Shown: positions 24,222-36,663 of the stretch, in pieces
Numbering within the stretch: position 1 is the stretch's first letter
Layout of the letters: the number at the start of each line of letters is the position of its first letter
NCBI GenBank assembly: GCA_963580455.1
Contig: OY756970.1
Coordinates: 17,732,001-17,796,000, forward strand
Source of the DNA: Euonymus europaeus
Taxonomy: Eukaryota > Streptophyta > Magnoliopsida > Celastrales > Celastraceae
DNA: 64,000 nt
Reading direction: 5' to 3'
Notes under the pieces: generated by a model
Database searches by the model: none
Told to the model about the DNA's origin: nothing
Seen by the model: only the letters and a program-made list of their open reading frames with translations
Position numbers and translations under genes: made by a program

Positions 24222-24430
24222 TTTTTTTATACCAAGAAGGGGAATACCCAACACAAATACGCAGGTTCAATGCCACGATGGGTTACACAAAGGAAGGTAG
24301 TCATCTCCCTTTTTACAACTCTCACAATAATGGTGATAAATCTCACTCAAATTAGTAGAAGGGGAGACTCGAACACAAGATCTCTCACTCGTTACGCAGT
24401 AGGAAGACCAACCAGGCTACCACCTGTTGG
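24222..24430 (-). mobile_element. tRNA-derived SINE copy B, intact
   Basis: 209 bp on the minus strand. The A box TAGCCTGGTTGG is the complement of 24408-24419 and the B box GTTCGAGTC the complement of 24366-24374. The 3' end is a poly(A) run (T-run from 24222). A 17-bp target duplication flanks it (24205-24221 and 24431-24447), with one mismatch. It is the same family, length and orientation as copy A, and shows the uninterrupted sequence at the site where Copia entered copy A. The parental tRNA was not identified. Confidence 0.85.
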
Positions 24431-24536
24431 TCTCTCATCTCTAGTTTCTACACCACTCAATAAATGAAAATGGTATGTATCCCTAAAATGTATCATCCTT
24501 AATATCTTTAGTAGAGATAAAAGTTGATGAATTTAA

Positions 24537-24870
24537 TGCTCCGTTTGTTTGGAAGAAAATCAACATCTCATGGAAAATATATCTTAAAGAAAAAGAATTC
24601 ATGGAAAAACAACCAATTTATAGTGTTTGAAAAAATGTTAGTAATATTTTTCATTGTTTGGTGAAATTCTAGACCGTTAGATGTAAACTTAAAACAAACA
24701 ATTTTTCAATTATGATGAAATTGATTTTTGTTTTGAAAATAAAAGATATATCGTTGGATTGTAAAACTGATCAAAGTATAATTATAATTATAATTTTTTC
24801 ATATTTGTTTATAAAAAATTTTGGACCCCAAAAGTTAGAACCTCATTTTAACTTCATTTTAGGACCTCAA

Positions 24871-24901
<31 letters not shown>

Positions 24902-25200
24902 TGTATCTTTTATATATATATATATATATGCAGTATTATGTATAAAATATATAATTTTAATTTAGTTCATTGTTGTTCTCATGTATACATTGACAAAAAA
25001 AATTCTTAATAATATTTTAATGTTATAAGGAAAATAACTTCCCAAGAAATATAAGGGAAGTTGTTTTCCATCTTAGAACTCTTATTATGAGTTGACTTAT
25101 TATAAATTTTGTCTGATTGATTTTATTTTATTTTCTCTAAATACTACAAAGTAAGGAAAACATTTTCAAGAGGTTGATCTTCCTCCAAACAAACGGAGCA
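24537..25200. mobile_element. MITE with 28-bp terminal inverted repeats
   Basis: The left end (TGCTCCGTTTGTTTGG, 24537 onward) and right end (complement, ending 25200) match at 26 of 28 positions by eye. The interior is AT-rich and non-coding, with TA repeats at about 24876-24929. CTCCGTTTGTTT ends are typical of non-autonomous hAT-type elements, but I see no clear 8-bp target duplication. Confidence 0.7.
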
Positions 25201-28200
25201 AAGTGATTTTGAAAATTTATCGAGGGCACAATTAAAAATTCAATGAGGGCACACATGTCTTTTGCATATATGTTAATGTTTATTTTAAAAATTCAACAGG
25301 GGCAAGTGTCTCCAAACATATATATTATAATTATATGTGGATTTCACACAAAAAAACAAAAAAGAAAATCCTAAATCATACAAAATCATAGAGCGCACAT
25401 CATCATCAAATTTGATGTTTCTTATCATATATAGTTATCGAGATCGTGAGGATTTATTGGCCGGTGGTACTAAATATTTCTAATATCGTATATAATCGTA
25501 TATGACAGTACATACATCATAAAATTTGGGAAAAAATTCAGATTTTATAATTTAGTAAAAACATTTTACTACCTCACTGATGTGATTGATCCCTTTTATT
25601 TTATACTCATTTTTATATGGCTGCCACTCAAAAAGAAAAGAGCATCTTTTATTTTATTTACTTTTTGATATCAATATTTTTTTTAAAAAAAATCCAAAAA
25701 ATAATAAATGATAAGTGCTTTTAATATTAATAACCATCATCTAACTTATGTCTAAGTAAATGTGATTCATCTCTTTTTTAGTCGTAAATTTGTTTATTCC
25801 ATAATAAACTGTGTATTTGTTTTGGAGTCTTGAATTTTTTTGTGCGAATTATTATTCTTTGAAATAGAACATTTTTAGAATATAAAAAATTGTAAGAAAT
25901 AAATATGTAATGCTCTGAGCATATGACCCAACAAACAAAGCAAAATAAGTATATATAGTTGCCTACGATCAGGAAGATCTAGATGTACGTCTTGAATATA
26001 TATCCATCGGTTTAAAATTATTATCTCTTTTTCGTGTCGAATTTAATTTTTATTTTGAATAAAAAAATATATCGTTGGATTCATTATAAAAAAAATACAA
26101 TTAATAAATGCAATTGTAAAACAATACCACCCCCTGTATTCCTTATTTTTAAGGCATTGATGATGTCAAATTTTTGTTTGAATTTTGCAACGTGTCAAGA
26201 GGTCGGGCTTACTGTCAGGAAGTGATTATTTAATCGATCTTTTCCTTACTGCAAGAAGAAAAAAGAAAAAGAGGCTCCAATGTTAGACGATCAATCAGAC
26301 TGAGTCCTCATGGCTGTGAGCTCTCGGGTAAAATTGTGAATCCATCTCATACCTGGTTGGAGGGCTTCATTTATAGTGGTTGAATGAGTTTTACTCTGTT
26401 TATAAGTAGATTCTTTGTTTCAAGGAAGTTTTACCTTAAAAAGGAAACTAACCATTTTTGGCATGCAAGTTGAAGTAGGATTCCTTATTGAAAGTTCTAT
26501 TTCCATTTGGATATCTTTGGTCGATTCTTGATACTCGGGGAAATTCGGGAACATCTTTAAATGACACGCATCAATGTCTAATTGAAGGGTATCTTTGCTC
26601 AGGCAATCTGATTGATTGAGTGAAGGTGTAAACTTTTCTTCAATTTTGCCAAGCATTTGAGTCTTATCGATGATTTTTTCTCGATAGACTCGTAATATTG
26701 AATGTCGACGTATGTGGGTCCAATTTAAGGCATTGTGCTCTTAAAGCCTGTGTTTGCATGTATTTTTTGGGTACTCGCTTCCACGAGATCATGGATAGGG
26801 GTGTCAACGATCAATTTTGATTGATTTTGTTTACATTTTTGGCAAAACCGTTTAGTCGATTATGCCATTCTTTTTGTTTTTGATCAATTTTAGTGAAAAA
26901 TATGTAAATTTTTCTCCTAAAAAAACCGACCAAAAGGTTTAGTTTTTTTTTTTTTTTTTTTTAGTCCCAGTCATGGGTTACTGGAAAGGACGATACATAT
27001 AGAGGAGGAGTCTCCTACGAAACAATATCACATGTCACAAATCGGCTAACAGAGAGATAATACTATTGTTGAGAGATGGGCAGGGACCATGGAGCAGCCT
27101 TTGCACAATGATGAATTGCACAAGACCTTGCCAAGGAATAGAGCATGTGCTATAGTCGTGAGACATATCATTCAAAACCTTGATCATAGTTGCCATAAGA
27201 TGAACGTTGGTGCCTTAAAAAAACCATCAAAATAGATGTTCTGTGCAGTAAAAATACAAATGTAGAAGAAGAAAAAAAGAGAATCTTGGTGGGTTTTAGC
27301 TTTTCATAGTCAATTCCTTTAAAATGAAAGGTGCAGAGAGTCTGAAACCTCAAAAATGAAAAACTTCACAAAAGAGGAGGAAAATGGGGGCCCAAGAAAG
27401 AGAAAAGGCAATATCATGTTTCATTGTCTGAGAGAAAACAAAGAGAATCAACAAGATCTTGCTTTCTCTTGCGGATGATGCCAGGTCCTCTTTCTTTCCT
27501 TCCTTCTTTCTTTCATTCATTATCTTATTTTCTTATATTCATGGCTTTGAAAATGAAAGGGAACCCCATTAGAGGCCCTCCCTATAGTGGTCCTGGTTTT
27601 CGGCCTAGGCCCACGGCCCAACACTGAAAGGCTTCTTTCTTTTATTCACAGACACAGAACATTTAATAACTCCAGTCTTGTTTTTTTTTTTTTTTATTTG
27701 TATCAGATCTTTAGGTAATTTACTTTTGCTTATCCATAACATTCTTTTTTTTTACCAATCATCTTTATTGATATAAGCTGCGTCATATGTTTAATAAGTT
27801 AAGATCGAACAACAACTCTTTTAAAATCGTGCAAGAGGAATATTTCTACTAGTTGTTTGGGTTGAATTTACTTACATTTGGAGCAGAACTCAACCCTGAT
27901 GTGAAGTTCACTCAACTTCCCTATTTGAGACGCTATTGGGCTTTTTGAATGTCCAATGGACGAATCACTCACGAGTGAGAGGATCATAATCCGTATAGTC
28001 CACTTGTTAACCTCAATAACCGACCCCACAAATGTCTCTCTCCAACACCATACAATTGTTGGATGCTATTCTCAATTAATTGGGTTGAATTATCGGTGTC
28101 TCAATCAAAACATATCTTCTTGTCCCAAAAGGGAGCCGAGTTTGGTCCACAAGCAGGCTCATGTCCATTGTCTTCCCTGGAACTGCTTGAGGTTGTCACT

Positions 28201-28561
28201 CAATTTTATCCCAACAGAGGGACAACTTGTGCCAGTGAGTCGCTCTCAACACATTTATGTGGCAATTACTCTCTCCTGCATGATTCTTTGTCAGTTCCGT
28301 CAAGACTTGTCATCTTGATTTTGCCATCTTTTATCTTGCTACTAGTGTTATATCTCAAAATGGGTCTACTGTCATTAGTGATTGAAATGCTGTAAAAAAA
28401 GTTATTGAGGCTAATAAGTACGCAACTTATTCATACTATATTGAAAGTATACATACAAAGATATATAAGCTATGTACTTCAAAACAGTAAAACAATGAAT
28501 CTCCATCGTTGATGGGTCCTTGGAGTAAATCATTCAAGAAATCCAATGGTTGACATCCAAT
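25201..28561. other. Intergenic, MITE to bHLH gene 3' end
   Basis: No coding sequence is recognised; short open frames near 27424 and 27956-28395 match nothing I know. It contains the dispersed ATATATCGTTGGATTC motif near 26066-26081 and a possible retroposon (26942-27350). The bHLH 3'UTR lies at the right end. Confidence 0.6.
26942..27350 (-). repeat. Possible polyadenylated retroposon
   Basis: A T20 run (26943-26962) followed by non-AT-rich sequence unlike its surroundings suggests a minus-strand retroposed copy with a poly(A) tail. I found no reading frame of known type and no target duplication. The right limit is a guess. Confidence 0.3.
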
Positions 28562-30616
28562 TCAGATCTCCATTTTTAGATTGCCAGCTTCAATGGAACC
28601 TGCAAAATTAACATTAACATCTTTATTATTGATAAAAATATCAATGGTTTTGATCGTTTAGAGAAAACCCATGATTTTTCATTCTATAAAGTCACTATCA
28701 TTGGTGGGTGTATATATATAGATATATAGTCTCCATCATTGGTTGTTCAATCCACTTTGCTCGGCATCCAGCCTTCAAAAATTCATCAAAGCAATAATAA
28801 AGAGAAAGATTGACAAGACTTGTTGGTTCTTTCTATCTTACCGGTAAATGGTTGAGATGCAAAGGATCTTCCTTGATCAAAAGTCACATTGTAGAGATTA
28901 TGTAAATCAGCATCCCAAGTTGGTGTTGCCTGCATTAACAAAATCATAACCATTTTGAACTCCATACAGAAACAAAAAACAGAATTAGTAGATATGCAGG
29001 GCTTTGAGGAAATTACAGTGAAGCAAGATGAATCGAGAAATGTTTCGGGTAGCGACACAGGAGCGCTAATTGTTCTTCTTAGCCCCAAATCCGTAGGATT
29101 AATCATCGACATATCGATTCCGGTAGATGAAATCAGTTGCTGTTGAACTGGATTAAACTGAAGGAAATTAGCAGGATTGGTCATGTCTGTTGACGTACCA
29201 ATTGTGGGAATATTACTATTATTAGCTGTATTAGCCGTAAACACCTGCTGTGGACAAAAGCAGAGGAATTATGATTAGTAACCAAATAAACGCAAATAAG
29301 TACCTAAATGCACAAAACTTCTTCATTACCTCTTTTGCAAATAAGTTGTCAATGTTGAAGTCAAGTCTTGGATTAACAGTCGCTAGTTTCATTGACAAGA
29401 ACTGTTTATAGTAAAAGAAGAGCAATTAAGAATAACAAGACCGTGACCTGTTTGAACAAGAGTTGAATAATCAAGTTTTGAAGATCATTATCACTTATCA
29501 CCTCTACTTGTCTTTGAAGAGACTGAACATAATTGATAATCTCATCTAGCATTCCTGCTTTTCCTGTGATTTTGTTGCAACCAGGGACTAAATCTTGCAG
29601 ATACTTCATTCTCTCACTGATCTTTTCTCTCCTCACCTGCACAAACATGAAGATGAATTAGATATTGAAGCTTGAAAGACTTGAGAAATTGAGCCCAAAA
29701 TTTGTACTCACTCTTTCAGCCAAGCTGTGGCTGTCAGTGGCTTGACCGCGGCGTGCCCGGACATGGATGTAATCAGGCTTTTGAACATCTGAGACTTTTG
29801 AGTTGTCCTTTGAAGTATCAGCAGAATTTTCTTTCTTGTTCTTGTTGTTTGTGGTGCTGTTGCTGTTGCTGCTGTTGCTTTTGTTGTTGTTAGTGGTCTG
29901 CTCTGTTATCTTGGATTCTCCATCTTCTGCAGATCCTTTGATCCTCTTCTCTTTTGGGTTATCTTCTCCAACAAAAACCTACAAATTACCCAAAGAGGAT
30001 TCAATTAAAATTCAAAAACCTATCCTGACAATGCATCTCTTGCGATCTTATGTAGATAAGGAAGTCATCAAAACAGATCACCACAACTTTTTTAATTTTT
30101 TTGTGAATCAATCATGATCGAAAGACCCAATAATCGCAAAAACCAAAACACACCCACCTCAGTATTTCGAACCTTATCTGCTTTTCTCTTCTTGGAATTC
30201 TCTTTGGCAGCCAGAGGAGTTATCTTTTCCGGCAAAGCTAACTCTCTGTCTTTCATGGCCGCCTCTGCCGCTGCCACTGTCGGCGAACAACTAGCAGTTC
30301 TTGAAATGCCGTAATTGACGTCAAAACCCGGTCTATTGCCGTACCCACAAGGCCCAAATCCCTCCAAATCAGGCCACCCGTTTTCCATCCCCGGGTCGGG
30401 CTTAAGCAGTAGCGGGTCGAACCCATTCAGAAAACCCTGAACCGAATTGGGCATCGAGAACACTCCGCCCAACTCGCCAAAGAAATTCTCTTGCACTTGT
30501 TGTTGGTGTTGAAAGTTGTGATCTTGTTGCCACTTGAAGCGAGCCCGTTGCCTCTCCAGTAGAGTCATGTCCGTACACTGCAGCATCTCCGGTAATAATG
30601 CTCTGTTCATCGCCAT
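28562..30616 (-). CDS. bHLH transcription factor, subfamily XII (CIB1/HBI1-like)
   Basis: Seven exons: 30616-30158, 29978-29712, 29636-29502, 29401-29330, 29244-29017, 28929-28842 and 28599-28562, all GT-AG with phase kept. The product is 428 residues. The first exon carries [16 protein letters not shown], like the N-terminus of CIB1. The basic region and first helix span exons 2 and 3: [20 protein letters not shown] then [20 protein letters not shown]. The H-E-R triad of E-box/G-box binders is at His237, Glu241 and Arg245. Helix 2 is [19 protein letters not shown], extended by [11 protein letters not shown]. The last, 38-bp exon gives the conserved ending NLKMEI. Relatives (CIB1, HBI1, BEE2, bHLH49/74) regulate growth and flowering downstream of light and brassinosteroid. 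Residues about 170-205 are rich in Asn, Ser and Thr. The exact orthologue is uncertain. Confidence 0.93.
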
Positions 30617-30788
30617 TTTAAGAGAAAAATCAGATTAATTCAGACAGACTAATCTTTTCACGTTTTCAACAATACAGTACGTGGGCGAGTGTGTATTTCT
30701 TTGTGGAAAGAATGAGTAGTAGTAGTCGAAGAGCAAAAGAAAAAAGTGTGAAAATGTAGGGGCAAAAGAGAGGAACGAATGGGATGTG

Positions 30789-30798
30789 TTTATATAAA
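30789..30798 (-). promoter_or_regulatory. TATA box of the bHLH gene
   Basis: TTTATATAAA lies about 175 bp upstream of the start codon. It predicts transcription start near 30760 and a leader of about 145 bp. Confidence 0.5.
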
Positions 30799-30879
30799 TC
30801 TAATTTCAATTTTTTTTTATAAAAAAAATAGAGATGGTGGTGGCCGGAATCTGACACAACTGGCCGGTATTATTACCAC

Positions 30880-33800
30880 ACACACAGAGAGAGAGAGAGA
30901 AAGAGAGAGGGAGGTGGCGATGGGTCGGGGGAGGCTATCGAATGTATCCATTGAGGCTGTGGGCTGTGGGGCCTACTGACATGACTGCCACGTGGGCTTG
31001 TCCGAAGCCCTGCAAAACGGCGTAGGTTTTTGGATCAACCCTCTCCCATCTATTTCTGTTGCAACGGGGGTTTAGTGTTGTATGTATGTATTTTTGTGTG
31101 TGTGTGGCCATCTAGGTTTGATTTTTATGTCATGGGCTGTGGCAGGACACTTTATCCATTTAAAGATATACTGTATGGCTCTGTATCTTATCTAGTCAAA
31201 CGTTGTGCAATCCTATTCTGCAACAATGCACTACCACACTCATTCATATCAACTGTAAATTTCTTAATCGATGATAACTATCTTATAAATTTGTTATTTA
31301 GCCATCAAATATAAACAAACTTAGATCGTCAAATTCGAACGCACAAATCTTTTCATCTGAAGACGAATTAAATTGAGTCAAACTTATGTAGTCACAAACA
31401 CATTACGCGAAAATCAAACTCATGACATTTTGAGTTTATAGTAACAGACGGACTCTAGAACTTTTTATATCATAAATTCATAATGATATTTGGGAAGATT
31501 GGGCCAAGTAGAAATTGAGGAAGATGCATGCAACAAATTTAATGGGTCAAAAGGCTAGTAGTATTCTTGGTATGGACCATATGTGATGGCCGTATGGGTT
31601 GTTTATGACATGGTGCTTATTTAGGTATCGAATGCCGTGAACAATGGCGGAAACTCGGTCTTTGTTACGTGCTCACCCACATGCATGAATACACGTGGCA
31701 TCTTCCGGAGCACTCATCTGACATGTCAGAGTGATGACGTGGAAAAACTGGGATTCAAGTGTTGGGATTGGTAGTTGGTATCCGGGGAAGTTGAAAGAGC
31801 TCGTGCAGGGGAAAAAAGAAGAAGATGAAGAAATCTTAACCTCAATCGCTCTCAGAGTGCGTGTCAGCACCGCCCACTACCAATTTTGAGCAATAAAGCG
31901 CGTGGCGTAAGATATGATTACATGCGACGGCGCATGTCAGTTCTTGTCAAGTTTAGTTAATGTTTTGCTCTTTGATTAGCAAGCTTTAAGGAACTAAACT
32001 TTCTAATTAAAGCCCTAACAACCTCTTTTAATAATAATTTGAAAAAAAAGATGATTAGTACTAGATTTGATAACAATCAATCGAGGATGCAAATTGCATG
32101 TGGTGACAAGATTAATGATGAAGCTTCTCCATATTACAAAGGGCCCCGCTATAATTATTGACGACAGAAATATTCTTACTTGGTGGATATGTACCTAATC
32201 TGTTCCGAAGAATACAAATACGATCCATTAATTAACGAGTCGAGAATTGGGTATTTATATTTTTTAGTTAAAATAATGTATGCATATACGAGTATTTTTA
32301 TGGGAAAAACAAAGAATATAGGGATGAGTTTGTCTAAATCCATCATGTCTCATACTGGTATATGTCAAAATCCATACATACAAATTAACATAGGGATGTG
32401 ATTAAAATTAAAATAACCGATGAGTATCCTAGTGGGAAAGATTTATTTAACGGATACAGAGACGATGTGTTTTTTTTTTACCTTATGTACCTGAAATATC
32501 CTCACTTTTATTGTTGATATTCCAACGAGCCACGTTTTATATATAAGTATTAAATATGCATGACAAATAACAATTATGTGATGTTACATCAAGGGCTGTC
32601 ACTATTAGTTTGTGTGTCACGATTTCATTGGCTGTGGTTCACCAAATCAACATGTGTGTACAAAGCACAAATAATTTCTCTTAGTTTTATCGGCTAGTTC
32701 GACCTAATAATATGTTTAAGATTATATGTTTAAGTGATAGGTGGTGATTTGATGTTTTTGGGTGACTATATTTGTCAAAAAGAGGTTTGAATATTTATAT
32801 TAAAGTCCTAGGTTAATTAGAAAATAGTGACATGGATCAAATATTCACACAATATTTGATTGGTCTTTTTAGTTATTTTGTCACCACAACTTTACCTAAT
32901 AAAGCACATTGAGGTTTGAACGCATGCAAATTAATTACTAATCAATCATTGTCATGTAGGCTATATGGTTTTTTAGTTATGTTAAACGACAACTAATTAA
33001 ACACATTTAAATGTCTTTTCCATGAAACGACAACTCTATAATATATTCACTAATTGTAGGGCTTGTGATGGGAAGCAGAGAATTTGAAATCAAAAGAGAG
33101 TTTATCAATTTTTACTAGTTCAATCCATCAAGAATCAAACAAAAGTGTGGTCAAAGAAAACTCTCTGATTTTATCGTAATTTAACAAAAATTGCTTTTCT
33201 CAAAAGATGTTACAATCATAAATAGCGAAACGAAATCCTAATTAAAAAACGAAGATATGGAACATAAAAATAAAAATAAAAAATAAAAAGACACACTTTA
33301 AAATTGTGAAAATACTAAAAGTGGTCGAAAATTCATCGTAACATTCATTTTAGGCCAAATAACATATAATGCCATGCCATGTGGTTGGGCTCGAAATAAG
33401 CTTCGAGTTCAAATATATGACCGTTTTAACAAATATGAGTAAAAAATCATTGTTTGTTACAATTAGAGACGTTGATATAACTCTTTTTTGTGGTTTGATT
33501 GCAGACTGACTAACATAATTAGATAATTATAGCTTAACCAATACACTCTCCTAGATGTATACCATTTCTTCTGGTTCAAAACAAGCTTAATTTAGTTGTT
33601 TGTGGCAAAAGCAAATTGAAGCTTGAAGAAATGGAAGGTAATGTGTTATTATAGAAGAGATAAAAACACATGGATTGGAGGGAACAAGTCCAGAGAGGAT
33701 GAAGGCTACTTCCATTATCACACTAAAGGGACCCTCCCTAGCTACCTCTCCCCATCTTCCTCTCTACTTTATTATACATATACATACATACATATATATA

Positions 33801-34565
33801 TAGAGAGAGAGAGAGAGAGATTTGCTAATTAAATATATATTTATATTTATACACTTATATGACCTTATGCACACAAGAAAGGCTAAATGGGGTCCTGTAT
33901 TTTTTTCCTTCTATCTAGCTATCTGATTCAATCACTTTCGATTCGTAGTCTTTATCAAACCAAATTATAACCACCCCGTTGGTCCCTTTGAGTCAAGTTT
34001 TCCTTCCACATTAGATTTCAGGTTTGGATTCATTGACTAATTAAGCACCCTAGCTGTACACTTAACTTATCCTTAATGACTAAACGGTGGTGTTTCTTTG
34101 CCAACAGAATTAAAGAATGTGGCAAAACGTATATATCTTTGTCATATGAATAGTACTGCTAATTAATTGGACTTAGATATTAATATTTGGTTTGTTTATA
34201 GCAGAAAAGAAGAAAATAATTGATTTTTTTTGGGGGGTCTAGTATATATAAAAACTAAACATAATTGGAGGATTTTATTATTATTATTATTATTATTATT
34301 TTGTTGCTCTCATAAGCATATTCAATTGTTGCCATCATCTAGAGTGTGGTCCACTAATATTAAAAAATTCCTTGGTGAGCAATCTTAGAGCCTTTTCTTA
34401 TGTGGAACACAAGCAATTTATTGCAGCCAAAATTCATGTGTGATTCCCAATATATGTAGATAGATAGATATATACTACTCAATCGTGATTGGTTTCTCCA
34501 ATTTTCCATATGCATGGTGCATCATATTATTTCGCTACACAAAATTTTGGAAAAAAATATTACTG

Positions 34566-34599
<34 letters not shown>

Positions 34600-36428
34600 T
34601 ATCTTTAATGGATAAATTAAATATGGACAAGATAATAGTGGGGAGAGATATGGGTCATCTAGAGAGGCATTGTGGCAATGAGTTTATATATTGCAGCAGA
34701 TCCGATGTTGAGGGGATCATATCCTAGTTCGAACAATGCCCTCTCTCCCTCTCTCTCTATAGCTCTATCAATAATCATAAACAACTCGAGAGAGAAGTTG
34801 TGTCATTGGAGACTGTTCTCTGTCTCATATGCTCCATATTAATTCCACTTGCAAGAATCATATGATGTAAATTTCTAATCATATTCAGAATGAATACTAT
34901 GGGCTTCCCTTCTCTTCTTCAATGCAAACAATGTGTGCATCATGTATCTTCACTAGTCCATTAATACTTTATCTATCTATATATATATATATTAGGAACG
35001 CCACTTGTGATCATGAATATGCATGGTTGGACTCGGGACAACTATACGTCTATACCCTATAAAGCATGGAATATATATATATATACCACCCATTTTAATT
35101 GGTGAGCCATAGGAGAAGGTCTCTTCTTCTCCTCCATATGATATAATACTAGGTGTCTCTTTTATAAATATATATATATATATATATTAATTCGTATGAT
35201 ATTTCATTTCCCTTCAAGACAATAGTACACGACTTTTGGAAATCCGTATGGCCAACCACACAAACATATATATGTACGTATAAAACATTATCTCAGTTTA
35301 GTTAGTATATATATTTTTTGGATTTAACTAAGATGAAGAATTTTGAGTTACTCTCCTGATTGTCAGATGTTCCAATGTGAACACACATATAAGAATAAAC
35401 AAAAACAATTACTAGTATATCAATTTTTAGTCATTTTTCGTAGTTTAGGATTTTAAAGTTCTAGCACTTTGAGTTATGCCAAAGATGGGTTTGTGCTGGT
35501 TTCGGCTTGTAGTAGTTTCTTTTTGTTTATGTTCTTTTGTGTAGTTTTGTTTTTTAGCATGCATGTTTTATAAGCTCTTTTTCCCTGTAACCGCGGTATT
35601 CCTCCATCATGTATAAGTGAGATCTTTAATATTCCTCCATCATGCATAAGTGAGATCTTTAATAAACTCGAGAGGTATCATCCTATTTTATATTTTAAAA
35701 AAACTCTTTTGATGAATCAAAAATATTTGTCGAGGTTTTCTCAATTTTCGTCGATTTCAAGTTTTATTTAGTTTAGACGTGAGCTATATATCTATTCGAT
35801 AGCTTGTTTCCGTTCCGAGTCCATAAAAAATACAAAACTAATCCCTAATCAATCCAAAACATCTACGTATACCAAAAATTACGTACACTCACTTTTGCAT
35901 AACTAACCACCATAAAACATCGATCCGGACAACAGTTTTTGCAGGCTTGATTCGCTCATGATCAGCACACAGCAGACTTGGCGATAGATATTTTTTTGAG
36001 TCATCACAGCGTGATCTTGTTTGGTTGTTGATGAAACATTAAATGGTGCAAGTGTAGAAACAAAGGATTGTATTGTATGTTTATATATATAACATCATAT
36101 TCTTGTACTTTTATATGAGGGAATGTTAACTCGAAACTTTGTCTGAAAGCTCACTCCGGCTATCTTCATATAATAAGGACATCGGGGGCTATAGGGTCGA
36201 TTCCTTCCAAATAAACTAACAATTTGACAAGAATACACAACCTAATCAATATATACAAATATACTTGATTTCTCCAGTAAATTTCTAGAATTACCTCCAC
36301 TCTTAAGCCCTTAGATTTGACTCATGAATGAATGAGATTAAAGTTGATTTTGATTTTGGGATTTATGATTTTAGATTTATGTTCTAGTGTTTGGGGTTTA
36401 AAATTTAGGATTTATGATTTTAGGGTTT
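30880..36428. other. Intergenic without recognised gene
   Basis: AT-rich sequence right of the bHLH promoter. I see only short open frames without family signatures. Microsatellites include TA/GA at about 33794-33822, (TTA)n at about 34266-34301 and (TA)n at about 34568-34597. No tRNA or recognisable microRNA precursor was seen on reading. Confidence 0.6.
34266..34301. repeat. (TTA)n microsatellite
   Basis: About eleven ATT/TTA units in intergenic sequence. Confidence 0.85.
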
Positions 36429-36429
36429 A

Positions 36430-36663
36430 GGTAGGGATAGCAAAAATTCGGGTCTAGGTCGGACAACTTTATGAGATATTTGCATGTTTAGATCCGGAAT
36501 GGTTTATTTTCAGAAAATAATTCAATTCGGATTGGGTTTGGAGAATTAATAATTTTTTATCTTTAGACCCAAATTTTAGACATAAACCTTATGACCGAAA
36601 CTTGGTTTAATCCAGATCGAACAAATTGGTCATCTGAGTCAAACAGAATTTTGTCACTCCTAA
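36430..36663. repeat. Candidate inverted-repeat element
   Basis: The left end GTAGGGATAGCAAAAATTCG and the right end, read as its complement (TAGGAGTGACAAAATTC), are similar. The interior is more mixed in composition than the flanks. TAGGGRTRRCAAA ends recur in plant MITEs. No target duplication was confirmed. Just left (36370-36430) are degenerate TTTAGGG-like words. Confidence 0.4.

Noticed and set aside
27956..28395. Overlapping open frames of 110-120 codons
   Set aside because: No recognisable domain, no splice support, and ordinary composition; chance frames are likely.
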